A DNA stretch of 49,627 nucleotides from Furfurilactobacillus rossiae DSM 15814 (GCF_000428925.1 NZ_AUAW01000018.1:1-49627), one strand, 5' to 3'. Shown: positions 1 through 9,326, counted from the first letter of the stretch. Notes: generated by a model from the letters alone, not told the origin. Numbers and translations are program-made.

Positions 1-349
1 CAGGTCAGCATCAACAATAACTGGTTGTACTTTAAAAATTACGCCAGAGTTCAACTCCAAAGTGACGAAGGTAAGAAGATTTATGGTCAACGAAAAATCG
101 AGGTCGAACCAGTCTTCGCAGATGTGAAGGCTCATTTGAGGTTTACTCGATTTTCGGTTAGAGGGTTAGATAAAGTAAACAACGAAGTTGGATTGGTCCT
201 AATGGCCATGAATATGATTAAATGGGCCCGAGAAAAGGCCCATATAAACATAGAAATTCGAAAAAACCAGGGCAATGAAAAAATCGACCAGAGAAAAGCA
301 AAAATCACTTTTCTCTGGTCGATTTATTTTGAGTTATGTCCCAAACTCT
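1..349 (+). mobile_element. IS1182-family insertion sequence, 3' end only
   Basis: This is the right-hand end of an insertion sequence whose body lies beyond the left window edge. Positions 35-349 read as identical, in inverted orientation, to 49313-49627. The identity stops sharply at the block CCCAAACTCT ending at 349, which I take as the IS terminus. It carries the C-terminal part of a DDE transposase and a strong hairpin at 281-325. The element abuts the 3' end of the recombinase gene at 353, leaving only three bases between them. Confidence 0.85.
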
Positions 350-426
350 TTTTTATTTTCCCAAACGAAAACCTCGCAGCGCATTTTGAATGTCGAGCTC
401 TTCGATACCCAAGTAACGTTTGGTAA
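1..426 (+). CDS. IS1182-family transposase, C-terminal fragment
   Basis: The reading frame is open from the first base and is truncated by the window edge. The visible part contains the GQRKIEVEPVFADVK and RFTRFSVRGL segments typical of the C-terminal DDE domain of IS1182-family transposases, which includes the catalytic Glu region. The frame has no stop inside the IS. It runs through the terminal hairpin and the IS end and stops 77 bases into the flank, antisense to the recombinase gene. In the inverted copy at the right edge the frame also reads out, and stops just past the IS end. The element therefore appears to borrow a stop codon from its target. The last ~25 codons are host-derived. 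Confidence 0.75.
   Translation, partial: QVSINNNWLYFKNYARVQLQSDEGKKIYGQRKIEVEPVFADVKAHLRFTRFSVRGLDKVNNEVGLVLMAMNMIKWAREKAHINIEIRKNQGNEKIDQRKAKITFLWSIYFELCPKLFFIFPNENLAAHFECRALRYPSNVW
281..325 (+). terminator. Hairpin near IS end
   Basis: Perfect 18-bp inverted repeat (281-298 with 308-325, arm AAATCGACCAGAGAAAAG) with a 9-nt loop and A/T runs on both sides. It probably ends transposase mRNA and blocks read-through in both directions. The transposase frame is translated through it. Confidence 0.7.
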
Positions 427-904
427 CAGACTCACTTGAATGGTTTAACAAAATCATTAGCGTCGCGATATCGTGTGTTTGTTGATAATAATGATAACCA
501 AATGTTTTTCGTAATGTGTGTGTCCCAATATCATGACGATTGAGCTGCAAGGCTGCCTTTTGAAAGATTTTGTAAACCGAATTCACACGTAGCGGTTGTC
601 CATAACTGCTGACGAAAAGATAGTCACTGTCAGGTAACCCGTCAATGTAAGTCATCACTTCTTCGCGAATACTTGCTAAATATAGTAATCGCTTTTTACC
701 AGTCTTCTGCTCCGTAATCGTACAATTGTGAATTCGTTTAACGTCGGCGACCCGCAAACGGACAATGTCGCTCATCCGTAGTCCTGTGTTCATGCCTAAT
801 AACACCAAAAAACGATTACGTTTACTAAACCGTCCAACGCTAACTGCATGAATAAATTGCTGAATTTCAACTGCTGTTCGCAATGGTTGCACATTATATG
901 TCAT
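353..904 (-). CDS. Short tyrosine recombinase (phage-integrase family)
   Basis: A 183-residue protein made almost only of the catalytic domain of a tyrosine recombinase. The visible catalytic set is Arg43 (GLRMSDI), a Lys in the EQKTGKK turn, His129 and Arg132 (HTLRKT), His155 (LNHSS) and the nucleophile Tyr164 (KRYLG). The N-terminal core-binding domain of XerC/D-type enzymes is missing, so it resembles the FimB/FimE-type or solo-integrase class of ~180-200 residues. The start is preceded by GGGGGGAA. No attachment site or phage genes are visible nearby, so its substrate is unknown. The gene ends three bases from the IS terminus but appears complete, with the last residues intact. Confidence 0.8.
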   Translation of the reverse strand: MTYNVQPLRTAVEIQQFIHAVSVGRFSKRNRFLVLLGMNTGLRMSDIVRLRVADVKRIHNCTITEQKTGKKRLLYLASIREEVMTYIDGLPDSDYLFVSSYGQPLRVNSVYKIFQKAALQLNRHDIGTHTLRKTFGYHYYQQTHDIATLMILLNHSSESVTKRYLGIEELDIQNALRGFRLGK

Positions 905-1000
905 AAAATATTCCCCCCGCTTTTTTTAACAACGATTATTGCCATTAATAGTTTACTCGATGCAACCATTAATACAGCGGTTGATGCCTAATTAAGGACA

Positions 1001-1026
1001 AAAAAAGCGCAGAATAATCTGCGCTT
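1001..1026 (-). terminator. Rho-independent terminator after marR-like gene
   Basis: Stem AAGCGCAGA (1005-1013) pairs with TCTGCGCTT (1018-1026) around a 4-nt loop. On the minus strand it is followed by a run of seven T. It lies 32 bases past the MarR-type gene stop. Confidence 0.85.
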
Positions 1027-1057
1027 ACTTTGTCCTGCATGTATCTTACAACACAGT

Positions 1058-1513
1058 TCACTTAATTGGTGTGCTATCCAACGTTTCCGCAAAAGTTGCA
1101 AAATTTTGGTGCAGGCGTTGCATTTCAGTTAATGGCATTTCATTCAATATCCGTTGGGCAATTTCAGTCGCCTGAGTATGTACCCGATCAGCCAATTTTT
1201 CCCCACGTTTGGTCAATTCAATACGATGTCGACGCCGATCGTTTTCGTCTTCGCTAATTTTAATCAAATTCCGGTTGAGCAATTCGGTAATTTGAAGTGA
1301 CACGGCACCCTTAGAAATATGGTTTTGTTGAATCAAGTCAGCTGTAGTGACACTTGAATCATTAGCTATCTGATTCAAAATGGAAAGACTGCTCCATCCC
1401 AAACCGAACTTTTTAGCAACCCGTTTCAGAGTTTTCTCTATCGAACGGAAACTAGCCAAATAGCCTTCTGACATCATAGTAATCACCATTTCAAGTTGTT
1501 GCTCATTTTGCAT
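1058..1513 (-). CDS. MarR-family transcriptional regulator
   Basis: A 151-residue winged-helix protein of normal MarR length. Residues ~55-75 (SVTTADLIQQNHISKGAVSLQITEL) form the HTH recognition region. The basic wing follows with the conserved DENDRRRHRIELTKRG segment (~residues 88-103). Flanking helices provide the dimer interface. It is encoded after the YhgE/Pip gene on the same strand, separated by a terminator and 276 bases, so it has its own promoter. MarR proteins often control adjacent export functions; control of the upstream yhgE-like gene is a guess from proximity only. The ligand is unknown. Confidence 0.85.
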   Translation of the reverse strand: MQNEQQLEMVITMMSEGYLASFRSIEKTLKRVAKKFGLGWSSLSILNQIANDSSVTTADLIQQNHISKGAVSLQITELLNRNLIKISEDENDRRRHRIELTKRGEKLADRVHTQATEIAQRILNEMPLTEMQRLHQNFATFAETLDSTPIK

Positions 1514-1743
1514 TTGACTTCTCCTAATATATACGTAACTTGCGCAACCATTTTTAATACGAATGGTTTAATGTCAATCCCGTCAATCTGTTAAACATTT
1601 ATTTTTATATGATGTTTATAGTCAATGGGATTAATTTATATTTAAAGTATATCACGCACAATCAAATTATTGCATAAACGAGCCCTTATTTATTTTTATC
1701 ACGGGAATTATTACTCATCACTTTTCGAATTAAACCACCAAAA

Positions 1744-1777
1744 AAGCCGTCACAGCCAAGTTTGGCCGTAACGACTT
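1744..1777 (-). terminator. Terminator after yhgE-like gene
   Basis: A 15-bp stem with G-U pairs (1744-1758 with 1763-1777) and a 4-nt loop, followed on the minus strand by a T run. It lies just past the YhgE/Pip stop at 1790. Confidence 0.8.
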
Positions 1778-1789
1778 CTTTATTAAAAA

Positions 1790-4700
1790 CTATTTTTCAA
1801 CATCTTGTAACTTCTGATTATCATCAAGCTGCGAGAAGCCTTGCAGATGCATGCGTTGCAATAACAACATCGATAACCATAACAGGACTGCGAAGATCAC
1901 TGCCATGAGCAGTAACAAGCCAACTGCCTGTGTAACCGTGTCATTACCCAAGCCGGACGTTAATCCCTGACGTAAGCCAAGAATTGAGTACGTCATTGGT
2001 AAGTATGGATGAATGGCATTGTAGAAGCCGTTTGTTACTTGCATTGGGAATGTACCGCCTGAACCACCAAGTTGCAACATCAGAAGAACCATGGCGATGA
2101 AACGACCAGGGTTATCCAACAACATGGATAGGAACATGACAAGGAACATCGACGCTATCGAGAAACTGATTGAAACAGCAAACATCTGACCAGGATGATC
2201 AGCTGACAAGCCGAATAACATCATCAAACCAGTTTCAGCAACTGCTTGCACCACAGCAACAACTAAACCAATCGTGGTCTTACTGAAGAACCAAGCCGTT
2301 GCGCTTTGCCCAGACATCGAAACCTTCCGTATTGGGTAAGCAAAGTTGAAGACGATTGCCCCAACATACAAGGCAACTGAAAGCACGTATGGTGCCAATG
2401 CGTGACCGTAGTTAGCAACCTTGCTGTAACTCTTGTGTGTCAACTTGGTTGGCGCACTAAACATGTCAGATGTCTTAGAAGTTAACGGCATTGCATTAAC
2501 TTGATCAGCACCCTTACCAAGTGCGTCTGACAGTTTAACGGAACCAGTAACCAGCTTCTTCGTTCCGTCTTTCAAGGCAGGCGAGTTGCTGTTCAATTGA
2601 GAAGTACCATCAGCAAGCTGGTTAACACCATCTGTTAAGGCTGGAATCTGACTGTTCAATTGATCCAAACCACCAGAAAGCTGGTAAGACCCATTTGCCA
2701 ATTGTTGAACACCACCGACTAATTGAGGTACCTGAGCGTTCAACTGACCGATACCACCATTCAACTGACTGTTACCAGCACTAACTTGATCAGCGCCAGA
2801 AACCAATGCGGCAGAGTTACCAGTAATTTGTGATGAACCATTAGCAAGCTGTGCAACACCGTTAGTCAGTGCAGGAACTTGACTATTAAGTTGACCCAAA
2901 CCACCGTTCAGTTGATTAGCACCATTCACAAGGGCGGTAGAATTACTGTTAATTTGATTGGCACCAGAAGCAATCGCGCTAATGCCATTAGTGAGCGCAG
3001 GTACTTGACCGTCTAATTGACCTAATCCATTGGAAACTGCCGTAGCGCCATTTTGTAGAGTTGAAGAACTGGCAGCTAACTTGTTAACTCCTTGAGCTGC
3101 TGCACCAACACCATTAACATATTGTTGCACCTCAGGTAGCTTTTGTTTTAGAGTCGCACTTTGCGTTTGTATATCCGCTAATTCTTGTTGAGTCGGCATA
3201 CCGCCTTTTATCTGATCAACTTTGTTCATCAAGTCTCGTGCAGAAGTCAAAGCAGCCTGCGTCTTGCTTACATCCACTTTTCCAAGTGACGCTTTAACAG
3301 TGCCTAACTTAGTTGAAAGATCGTTAATTGAGTTGGCACCATCATTGGTACCCTTTACTGCGGCCTGTACTTGACCACTTGATAGTTGACCGTTAACTCC
3401 AGCAACAGCAGTCTTCAAAGCGTTAAGCTTTTCATCACTGCTTTTCCCATCACTTGCGTTAGCCTGATCCAGTGCAGCCTGTAGTTGAGTCTGGGTTGCA
3501 GAAACGGCACCAGTGGTTCCCTTCATTGCCGCTTGTAATTGAGATAATTGATCCGTATTGATTTGATTAAGGTCATCAGGATTCATATTACTGAGAGCTG
3601 CAATGGAAGGAGCAGCAGCGTTCATTGCCGTTTCTGTGGCCGTTACAGAGTTCATCACATCTGGAAGTTCTGGCGCTAGCTTTGAAATCTTATCCAATGT
3701 AGAGTTATTTGAAATTGAATTCAACGTGCTCAGTAGCTCTCCATTTTTGGACGACAATGTATTTAACCCTGTTTGAATCTGCGCAACACCACTTGTATAG
3801 TCCTGAACGCCCGTTGTTAGAGATTTTGACCCTCCTGCCAACTGGTTGACGCCTGAAGATAACGCACCAGTTTGACCATTCAAAGTTTGAATACCGCTAT
3901 TTAGAGTACCAACTGCTCCAGTATAAGACTGCACACCGTTAGCCAATGTACCAGATCCACCAGCAAGTTGACCGACGCCATTTGCTAACTGACCAGTGCT
4001 ACCATTTAACGTTTGGATGCCTGAGTTCAAGGTACCAACTGCCCCAGTGTAAGACCGAACGCCTGATGCAACCTGACCCGAACCGGATACAAGCTGATTT
4101 GATCCATCCGCTAGCTGACTAACGCCTGAAGATAACTGGCCCGTTTTGCCGTTCAACGTCTGCAAACCATCGTTCAGCGTCTTACCACCATCAGCCAACT
4201 TACCGACACCAGATGACAATGGGCCAACACTCATCTTCATGGTTTGGACACCATCGTTTACCTGACTCACGTAAGCCGTGTAGGTATCGATACCTGTACC
4301 AAGCGTCTTTTGACCCTTAGATAAGGTCTTAGCACCCTTGGCAGCGGTATTCATCCCCTTCCCAACCTTCTTAACTTGTTGGAAAGTTGCATCGGCATAA
4401 GCCTTGATGATTGTTTGACGAATCTTTTCGTTCAACCCGGTGGCACCAATCTGACTGATAACTTCACCAATGTAGTTTAATGATCCATTGGTTTCATATT
4501 GGATATCCATCTTTTTAGGGTTCTTGCTCAGCACGGACGCAGCATTTTTAGATGTGTCCTTAGGGAAAGTAACAATCGTGTAGTACTTCTTGTCCTTTAA
4601 CCCTTGCTTAGCCTTCTTTTCAGAAACAAACCGCCAACCAAGCTGATGATCCTTCTTCAGGGATTTAACCGCTTGATCCCCGACACTCATCGTCTGGCCT

Positions 4701-4888
4701 TGATATTTTACCGGTTGGTCGTTGTTAACAACGGCAACAGGCAGATGCTGTGTTTCCCCATATGGGTTCCAAACAGACTTTAAGAAGAAAATACTGTATA
4801 AGAATGGAATAATCATAATGGCAAGAACAGAAATCAGGATTAACCGATTCTTTCCAATAAACTTCCATTCATTCGCAATCATCTTCAC
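1790..4888 (-). CDS. YhgE/Pip-family membrane protein with long tandem repeat stalk
   Basis: A 1032-residue envelope protein. One N-terminal membrane segment (LILISVLAIMIIPFLYSIFF) is followed by a very long extracytoplasmic region made of degenerate repeats of the LxxGxxQLxxGxxxL type, which is coiled-coil-like. At least five C-terminal membrane segments close the protein (from ~residue 860 on). This is the YhgE/Pip architecture; family members include phage-infection proteins and ESX/type VII-linked exporters, so the exact role is open. Start choice: GAGGTGG at 4895-4901 sits 6 bases before a GTG at 4888 and 12 before an ATG at 4882. An upstream ATG at 4936 has no ribosome binding site. Several repeat blocks are near-identical in DNA, suggesting expansion by duplication. 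Confidence 0.85.
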   Translation of the reverse strand: MKMIANEWKFIGKNRLILISVLAIMIIPFLYSIFFLKSVWNPYGETQHLPVAVVNNDQPVKYQGQTMSVGDQAVKSLKKDHQLGWRFVSEKKAKQGLKDKKYYTIVTFPKDTSKNAASVLSKNPKKMDIQYETNGSLNYIGEVISQIGATGLNEKIRQTIIKAYADATFQQVKKVGKGMNTAAKGAKTLSKGQKTLGTGIDTYTAYVSQVNDGVQTMKMSVGPLSSGVGKLADGGKTLNDGLQTLNGKTGQLSSGVSQLADGSNQLVSGSGQVASGVRSYTGAVGTLNSGIQTLNGSTGQLANGVGQLAGGSGTLANGVQSYTGAVGTLNSGIQTLNGQTGALSSGVNQLAGGSKSLTTGVQDYTSGVAQIQTGLNTLSSKNGELLSTLNSISNNSTLDKISKLAPELPDVMNSVTATETAMNAAAPSIAALSNMNPDDLNQINTDQLSQLQAAMKGTTGAVSATQTQLQAALDQANASDGKSSDEKLNALKTAVAGVNGQLSSGQVQAAVKGTNDGANSINDLSTKLGTVKASLGKVDVSKTQAALTSARDLMNKVDQIKGGMPTQQELADIQTQSATLKQKLPEVQQYVNGVGAAAQGVNKLAASSSTLQNGATAVSNGLGQLDGQVPALTNGISAIASGANQINSNSTALVNGANQLNGGLGQLNSQVPALTNGVAQLANGSSQITGNSAALVSGADQVSAGNSQLNGGIGQLNAQVPQLVGGVQQLANGSYQLSGGLDQLNSQIPALTDGVNQLADGTSQLNSNSPALKDGTKKLVTGSVKLSDALGKGADQVNAMPLTSKTSDMFSAPTKLTHKSYSKVANYGHALAPYVLSVALYVGAIVFNFAYPIRKVSMSGQSATAWFFSKTTIGLVVAVVQAVAETGLMMLFGLSADHPGQMFAVSISFSIASMFLVMFLSMLLDNPGRFIAMVLLMLQLGGSGGTFPMQVTNGFYNAIHPYLPMTYSILGLRQGLTSGLGNDTVTQAVGLLLLMAVIFAVLLWLSMLLLQRMHLQGFSQLDDNQKLQDVEK

Positions 4889-5118
4889 GTGGTGCCACCT
4901 CTTTTTCTCTCGTAATTCTAAGTTACATACAAACATTTTTATGCGACCGTGCCCACAAAAAAATCATCATTTCATTGCGGACATTACAAGTCCACAATAT
5001 ACACCGATTGTTAACAAACCTCAACCATTTATCAGTGCACTAAAACGTTTTCTTAATTATTCCATAGCGTTGATAACGCTTAACTGCACGGTTAGACGGC
5101 GTTTTGAAACCACAAAAA

Positions 5119-5158
5119 AATCCGTTTCAAACGAAAAAAGTTTTCGTTAAAACGGATT
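5119..5158 (-). terminator. Terminator after histidine kinase gene
   Basis: Long stem (5119-5137 with 5141-5158, outer arm AATCCGTTT / AACGGATT) with a minus-strand T run. It ends the two-component operon and insulates the yhgE-like promoter region (4889-5118), in which I see no further gene. Confidence 0.8.
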
Positions 5159-5183
5159 ATCTCTTCTATATAACATTAGTTAT

Positions 5184-6323
5184 TTACGGTTGTTGTAAAG
5201 GCTGATCGTGATGAATCGGTAAGTGGATCACAAAACTCGTGAGGTTTTCATCGGACTCAGCAAAGATATAGCCGCCATGACGCTCAACGATACTCTGTGC
5301 AATTGCCAAGCCCAGACCAGTCCCGCCAGTTTCCTTCGAACGTGATTCTTCAACGCGGTAGAAACGTTCAAACAGTTGATTCAACGCTGCCGTTGGAATT
5401 TCACGACCATCGTTGGAAACACGTACGATGACTTCATTACCCTTTAGTTTGGCATTAAGTTCGATAAACGTCGCGTTCTCACCATACTTAAGTGCGTTTG
5501 AAATCAGGTTATTGAACACACGCCCCAACTTCTCAGCATCGGCTTCCATCATAATGTTGTCAGGAACAGTCGTCGACGTAATTGTCAGTTGTTTTCGACT
5601 CGCTTCCAATTCATAACTAGCCGCTAACTGCTCGAGCATTTGACTGAAGTTAATTTCATTAATGGTTAGCTCAGCTTCAGTACCACGCATTTTCAGGTAC
5701 TCAAACAGATCTTCCACCAACGATTTCATCTGAGTGGCCTTTAAATAGGCAATGTGAGAGTACTTGACCAAATCTTCATCTGTCTGATACTGATTATTCT
5801 CAATCAAGCCTAAATAGCCAATGATGGACGTCAATGGTGTCCGAATATCATGACTGACGTTTGTAATCAATTCATCCTTAGAACGTTCTGCCTGTCGTTC
5901 ATCATTCATCGACTGCGTGGCGGAATCAACCAATGAGTTGACCGAATCCACAACTCGTTGCAAACGATGATTCAGTTTGAATGAAATACGGTGCTCCAAG
6001 TGACCGTCTGAAATGTAGTGCAATTCATCGATGATATGATTCATCTGGTAAAGGTGATAACGTCTAATCAGCCGCCAGTACAAAACGGCACAGTCAATGA
6101 GGATCATGACTGCAATAAAAATATTTTGATAGCTCCAAATGTACCGTCCACCAATCACCAGTGACCGTTTGATCATGTACACCCCACCAGCGATCCCCGG
6201 ATTAGAATGCAATAGATCGTTTAAAATCACAACCAGCGATAGATTTAAAAGGAGCAGCAACACAATGGTTACTACCCCTTCAAAAATTAACGACCACTTT
6301 TCGCGTGGAGTTAGTTTCATCAT
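5184..6323 (-). CDS. Sensor histidine kinase (VanS-like)
   Basis: A 379-residue membrane kinase. Two membrane segments (~10-36 and ~67-84) flank a short ~30-residue outside loop, followed by a HAMP-like linker and a dimerisation/phosphoacceptor helix with His158 in NVSHDIRTPLTSI. The ATP-binding domain has an N box (FNNLISNALKYG) and a G box (GTGLGLAIAQSIVERHGG). All catalytic boxes are intact. The ATG at 6323 overlaps the response regulator stop (TAATG), so the two are translationally coupled. The short sensor loop fits the intramembrane-sensing or VanS/SaeS-like class that watches the cell envelope. Signal and regulon are not visible here. Confidence 0.88.
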   Translation of the reverse strand: MMKLTPREKWSLIFEGVVTIVLLLLLNLSLVVILNDLLHSNPGIAGGVYMIKRSLVIGGRYIWSYQNIFIAVMILIDCAVLYWRLIRRYHLYQMNHIIDELHYISDGHLEHRISFKLNHRLQRVVDSVNSLVDSATQSMNDERQAERSKDELITNVSHDIRTPLTSIIGYLGLIENNQYQTDEDLVKYSHIAYLKATQMKSLVEDLFEYLKMRGTEAELTINEINFSQMLEQLAASYELEASRKQLTITSTTVPDNIMMEADAEKLGRVFNNLISNALKYGENATFIELNAKLKGNEVIVRVSNDGREIPTAALNQLFERFYRVEESRSKETGGTGLGLAIAQSIVERHGGYIFAESDENLTSFVIHLPIHHDQPLQQP

Positions 6324-7018
6324 TAGTGTGCCTCAATCTTGTAACCAACGCCCCAAACGGTTTCAATAACCTTTTCACCGTTAGTTGCTTCTTCAATCTT
6401 GTCACGTAAATGACTCACGTGAACCATAACCGTTTTTGCGGATACAACCGATTCTTGTTGCCAAACGCGTTCAAAGATGTCATCAGCTGAGAAGACACGG
6501 TTGGGATGACTCGCCAACAGGTATAAAATACCAAATTCCAGAGCTGTCAATTGAATCGTTTGCCCATCAATCGTTTTGACTTCGTGTGAGTCTTTGTTGA
6601 TGGTCAATGGTCCAATGTCTAAAACATCAGGTGTGTCACTGGTAACGTGATCCTCAGACCGGCGTAGCAATGACTTTACCCGAGCCATTACTTCAAGCGG
6701 GTTGAATGGCTTAGTAACGTAGTCATCAGCTCCAGAGATCAGTCCTTGAATCTTGTCCATGTCACCAGTCTTAGCCGACAGAATCAAGATCGGAATTTGT
6801 GAGTCCTTACGAACTTGCTTAACCACTTCAATCCCATTCATTTCAGGCATCATGATGTCCAAAATCATCAAGCCAATATCGGGATTGGTGTTCAACTTTG
6901 TTAACGCATCCTTACCGGTATAGGCTGAGATTGGTTCGTAACCTTCATTTTTAATGTAAATTTCTAATAACTGTGCGATTTCTTTGTCGTCGTCAACCAC
7001 TAAAATCTTCATCGACAT
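6323..7018 (-). CDS. OmpR/VanR-family response regulator
   Basis: A 231-residue regulator. The receiver domain carries the acidic pocket Asp9-Asp11, phosphoacceptor Asp54 (LDIMMPEMNG), Ser81 and Lys103 (DDYVTKPF). The C-terminal winged helix (~130-228) ends in the typical ETVWGVGYKIE. Start: GGAGGAAA directly precedes the ATG. It is the first gene of a two-gene operon with the overlapping kinase. The neighbours (YhgE/Pip protein on one side, DUF1129/ychF on the other) have their own terminators, so the operon is separate. Confidence 0.92.
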   Translation of the reverse strand: MSMKILVVDDDKEIAQLLEIYIKNEGYEPISAYTGKDALTKLNTNPDIGLMILDIMMPEMNGIEVVKQVRKDSQIPILILSAKTGDMDKIQGLISGADDYVTKPFNPLEVMARVKSLLRRSEDHVTSDTPDVLDIGPLTINKDSHEVKTIDGQTIQLTALEFGILYLLASHPNRVFSADDIFERVWQQESVVSAKTVMVHVSHLRDKIEEATNGEKVIETVWGVGYKIEAH

Positions 7019-7140
7019 TTTCCTCCATTATTGGAACACGTGGTGTGCTCAACGTAACCAGGTTGATTACGGAGCGAAATACCTGTGGTCTATTCTACTA
7101 GACATTGACGGCTGGGACAAATTAAGAAAGAGCAAAGGAA

Positions 7141-7166
7141 AAAGCCACCATTTTAATGGCAGCTTT
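7141..7166 (-). terminator. Terminator after DUF1129 gene
   Basis: AGCCACCAT (7143-7151) pairs with ATGGCAGCT (7156-7164) with two G-U pairs around a 4-nt loop. The minus-strand sequence continues with a T run. It ends the seven-gene segregation operon. Confidence 0.75.
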
Positions 7167-7179
7167 AAAATTTCCAAAT

Positions 7180-7950
7180 TTACTTACGCTGATTCTGTCT
7201 GTTCCGCGCGTTGTTAGGGTTGGCAAACATCCCGCCAATGATGTTGAAACGGCGACGTAGCCACAAATCAGCGCCAAATGCCGCCAAGGCCAACAAGATG
7301 TACAACCATGCTGGCAAGATCGGGTTAACAACTGGTGGTAATAAGCTGACACCCATGAAGAGAACCAGAATTAATACCAGTAGTCCTGCCATTGCTAACA
7401 GGATTCGCCATAATGGCAAACGTTTGCGACGATCCGTTGGGTTTAGCATTGGCGTTAACCATGACCAACCAAGGCCAAAGACAATTGACACGATCAGAAT
7501 ACCGACAATCCCCATTTGACCAGATTGCTGTGCTGGCTGTTTGGAGAAGAAGCCCAAGATTCCGTACATCGCTGTGAAAATGGCCAAGATACTCAACGCA
7601 CTATCAGCGGCAGTTGGCCAGAAGCCAGCTGGTTCAGCGCCATCACCATTCGTGTTCTTGGCAGGCCCGTTGATCAGTTCATCGGCGTGGGCTGTTGGCG
7701 TGCCAAACAGTTGTTTTGCTGTTTGACCAGTCTTTTGACCTTCCTTCAACTTGTTTAACGTGTCATCCACTTTAACATTACGCTGTTCACCAGTATAATC
7801 CCGTTGGTCCAGGATCTTGTTTAACTGGTACATGAATTCTTCGTTACGTTTAGTCAACCCTTGATCATTAAAACGGCTTGTATCAGTCCGAATTTGACCA
7901 TGATGCTCTTGCTTAGCACCCGCGTTACGTTCGCGATTTTCTTCAGTCAC
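7180..7950 (-). CDS. DUF1129-family membrane protein
   Basis: A 256-residue protein. The first ~105 residues are hydrophilic and charged, with a KEGQKTGQTAKQLFGTP stretch typical of DUF1129. Four membrane segments follow between ~110 and 240, and the tail is short and basic. Function is unknown. It sits 25 bases after ychF, the usual place for this family in lactobacilli, and is the last gene of the rsmG-to-DUF1129 run. Confidence 0.75.
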   Translation of the reverse strand: MTEENRERNAGAKQEHHGQIRTDTSRFNDQGLTKRNEEFMYQLNKILDQRDYTGEQRNVKVDDTLNKLKEGQKTGQTAKQLFGTPTAHADELINGPAKNTNGDGAEPAGFWPTAADSALSILAIFTAMYGILGFFSKQPAQQSGQMGIVGILIVSIVFGLGWSWLTPMLNPTDRRKRLPLWRILLAMAGLLVLILVLFMGVSLLPPVVNPILPAWLYILLALAAFGADLWLRRRFNIIGGMFANPNNARNRQNQRK

Positions 7951-7975
7951 AATAAATCTCCTTATGTGTCAATTT

Positions 7976-9079
7976 CTAAACGTTGAACCGGAATTCAACG
8001 ATGTCGCCGTCTTGCATGACGTAGTCCTTACCTTCAAGCCGTAACTTACCAGCTTCACGGACCTTTTGAACACTGCCAAGGCTGTCTAAATCGTTAAAGG
8101 ACATAACTTCGGCACGGATAAATCCACGTTCGAAGTCCGAGTGAATGATTCCGGCGGCTTGTGGTGCCTTTGTGCCGGCACGGTAAGTCCATGCACGGGT
8201 TTCCTTACCACCAGCAGTAAAGAATGTCTCCAAACCGAGCAGTTTGTATGAAGCACGAATCAACTTGTTCAAGCCTGGTTCGTCAACCCCTTCAGCTTCA
8301 AGGAACTCTGGCTTATCTTCATCATCCATTTCGGCAATTTCTTCTTCAGTCTTCGCCGAAACTGCAACTACACCACTGCCTTCTGTGGCCGCAAACTTTT
8401 CAATCTGCTTAACATACTCAGAAGCTTCCGGATCAGCCATGTCATCTTCAGCAATGTTGGCCACGTACAGAACTGGCTTGGATGTTAATAAGAACAAACC
8501 GTTGACGATTTTCTGTTCGTCCTTGTCAAAGTCCAATGTCCGCACGGATTTACCAGCTTCCAAAACTGGTTTAATGCGCTTCAACACACTATATTCAGCA
8601 ATGGCATCCTTTTCTTTAGCATTAGTAGCGGCTTTTTCAACCTTGGCATACCGTTTGTTCACAGCGTCCAAGTCGGCAATAATCAGCTCAGTGTTAATGG
8701 TGTCGATGTCTTCCAATGGTTCAACCGTTCCTGTAACACTGGTGATGTTATCGTCATCAAAAGCCCGGACCACGTGAACAATCGCGTTAACCTGACGAAT
8801 GTTTTCAAGGAACTTGTTGCCTAGTCCTTCACCCTTACTGGCACCCTTAACGATCCCAGCAATATCGGTGAACTCAAACGTTGTTGGCACAACCTTGTCA
8901 GCTGGTTCGATTTCTTGAATCCGGTCAAGCCGTGAGTCAGGTACTTCGACCATTCCCACGTTTGGTTCAATCGTTGCGAACGGGTAGTTTGCCATTTCGG
9001 CACCCGCCTTGGTAATTGCGTTGAAAAGCGTGGACTTACCAACGTTTGGTAGTCCAACAATTCCTGCTGTTAAAGCCAT
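7976..9079 (-). CDS. ychF: YchF, ribosome-associated ATPase of the Obg family
   Basis: A 367-residue protein, the normal family length. The P-loop is GLPNVGKST (residues 9-17), switch II is DIAGIVKGAS, and the base-specificity motif reads NIAE instead of NKxD, the known signature for ATP preference in YchF. A helical insert and a C-terminal TGS domain (VMQDGDIVEFRF) complete the fold. YchF binds ribosomes and affects translation fidelity and stress responses in other bacteria. It is the sixth gene of the operon beginning at rsmG, 24 bases downstream of the DUF951 gene. Confidence 0.96.
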   Translation of the reverse strand: MALTAGIVGLPNVGKSTLFNAITKAGAEMANYPFATIEPNVGMVEVPDSRLDRIQEIEPADKVVPTTFEFTDIAGIVKGASKGEGLGNKFLENIRQVNAIVHVVRAFDDDNITSVTGTVEPLEDIDTINTELIIADLDAVNKRYAKVEKAATNAKEKDAIAEYSVLKRIKPVLEAGKSVRTLDFDKDEQKIVNGLFLLTSKPVLYVANIAEDDMADPEASEYVKQIEKFAATEGSGVVAVSAKTEEEIAEMDDEDKPEFLEAEGVDEPGLNKLIRASYKLLGLETFFTAGGKETRAWTYRAGTKAPQAAGIIHSDFERGFIRAEVMSFNDLDSLGSVQKVREAGKLRLEGKDYVMQDGDIVEFRFNV

Positions 9080-9103
9080 GTTAACCCTTCACACTTTCTT
9101 TGT

Positions 9104-9295
9104 TTATTCGGCTGCCGATGCCTTGCGGAGAATCTTCTTGAGTTTCTTTTCGAACTCCCGCCGTGGCATCATTATCATGTGCCCACAACCGAGGCATTTA
9201 ATCTTAATGTCTGCGCCTAAACGCAAAATTTCCCACTCATTCGTGCCACACGGATGTGGCTTTTTCATTTCAACAACGTCGCCTTTGTCGTACAT
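9104..9295 (-). CDS. DUF951-family small protein
   Basis: A 63-residue protein that begins YDKGDVVEMKKPHPCGTNEW and ends in a basic helix. It has Cys16 plus a CLGCGH pair (Cys34, Cys37), suggesting metal binding. The family (YyzM-like in Bacillus) almost always sits between parB and ychF, as here, with 31 and 24 bases of spacing. The function is not known; a nucleic-acid role is suggested by its size, cysteines and positive charge but is inference. Confidence 0.85.
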   Translation of the reverse strand: MYDKGDVVEMKKPHPCGTNEWEILRLGADIKIKCLGCGHMIMMPRREFEKKLKKILRKASAAE

Positions 9296-9326
9296 CGCTT
9301 AACCTCCGCTGTTTTCGTGTTAACAA

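Noticed and set aside
353-904. Prophage or integrative element marked by the tyrosine recombinase
   Set aside because: No other phage or conjugation genes, no tRNA and no direct-repeat attachment sites are visible next to it.
4722-5150. 142-codon plus-strand frame opposite the yhgE-like 5' end
   Set aside because: Antisense to the signal/membrane segment of the YhgE/Pip gene and its promoter region; no domain or ribosome binding site.
6411-6426. parS-like sequence TGACTCACGTGAACCA (13 of 16)
   Set aside because: It lies in the conserved C-terminal coding part of the response regulator, where the protein sequence explains it, and it departs from parS at three positions.
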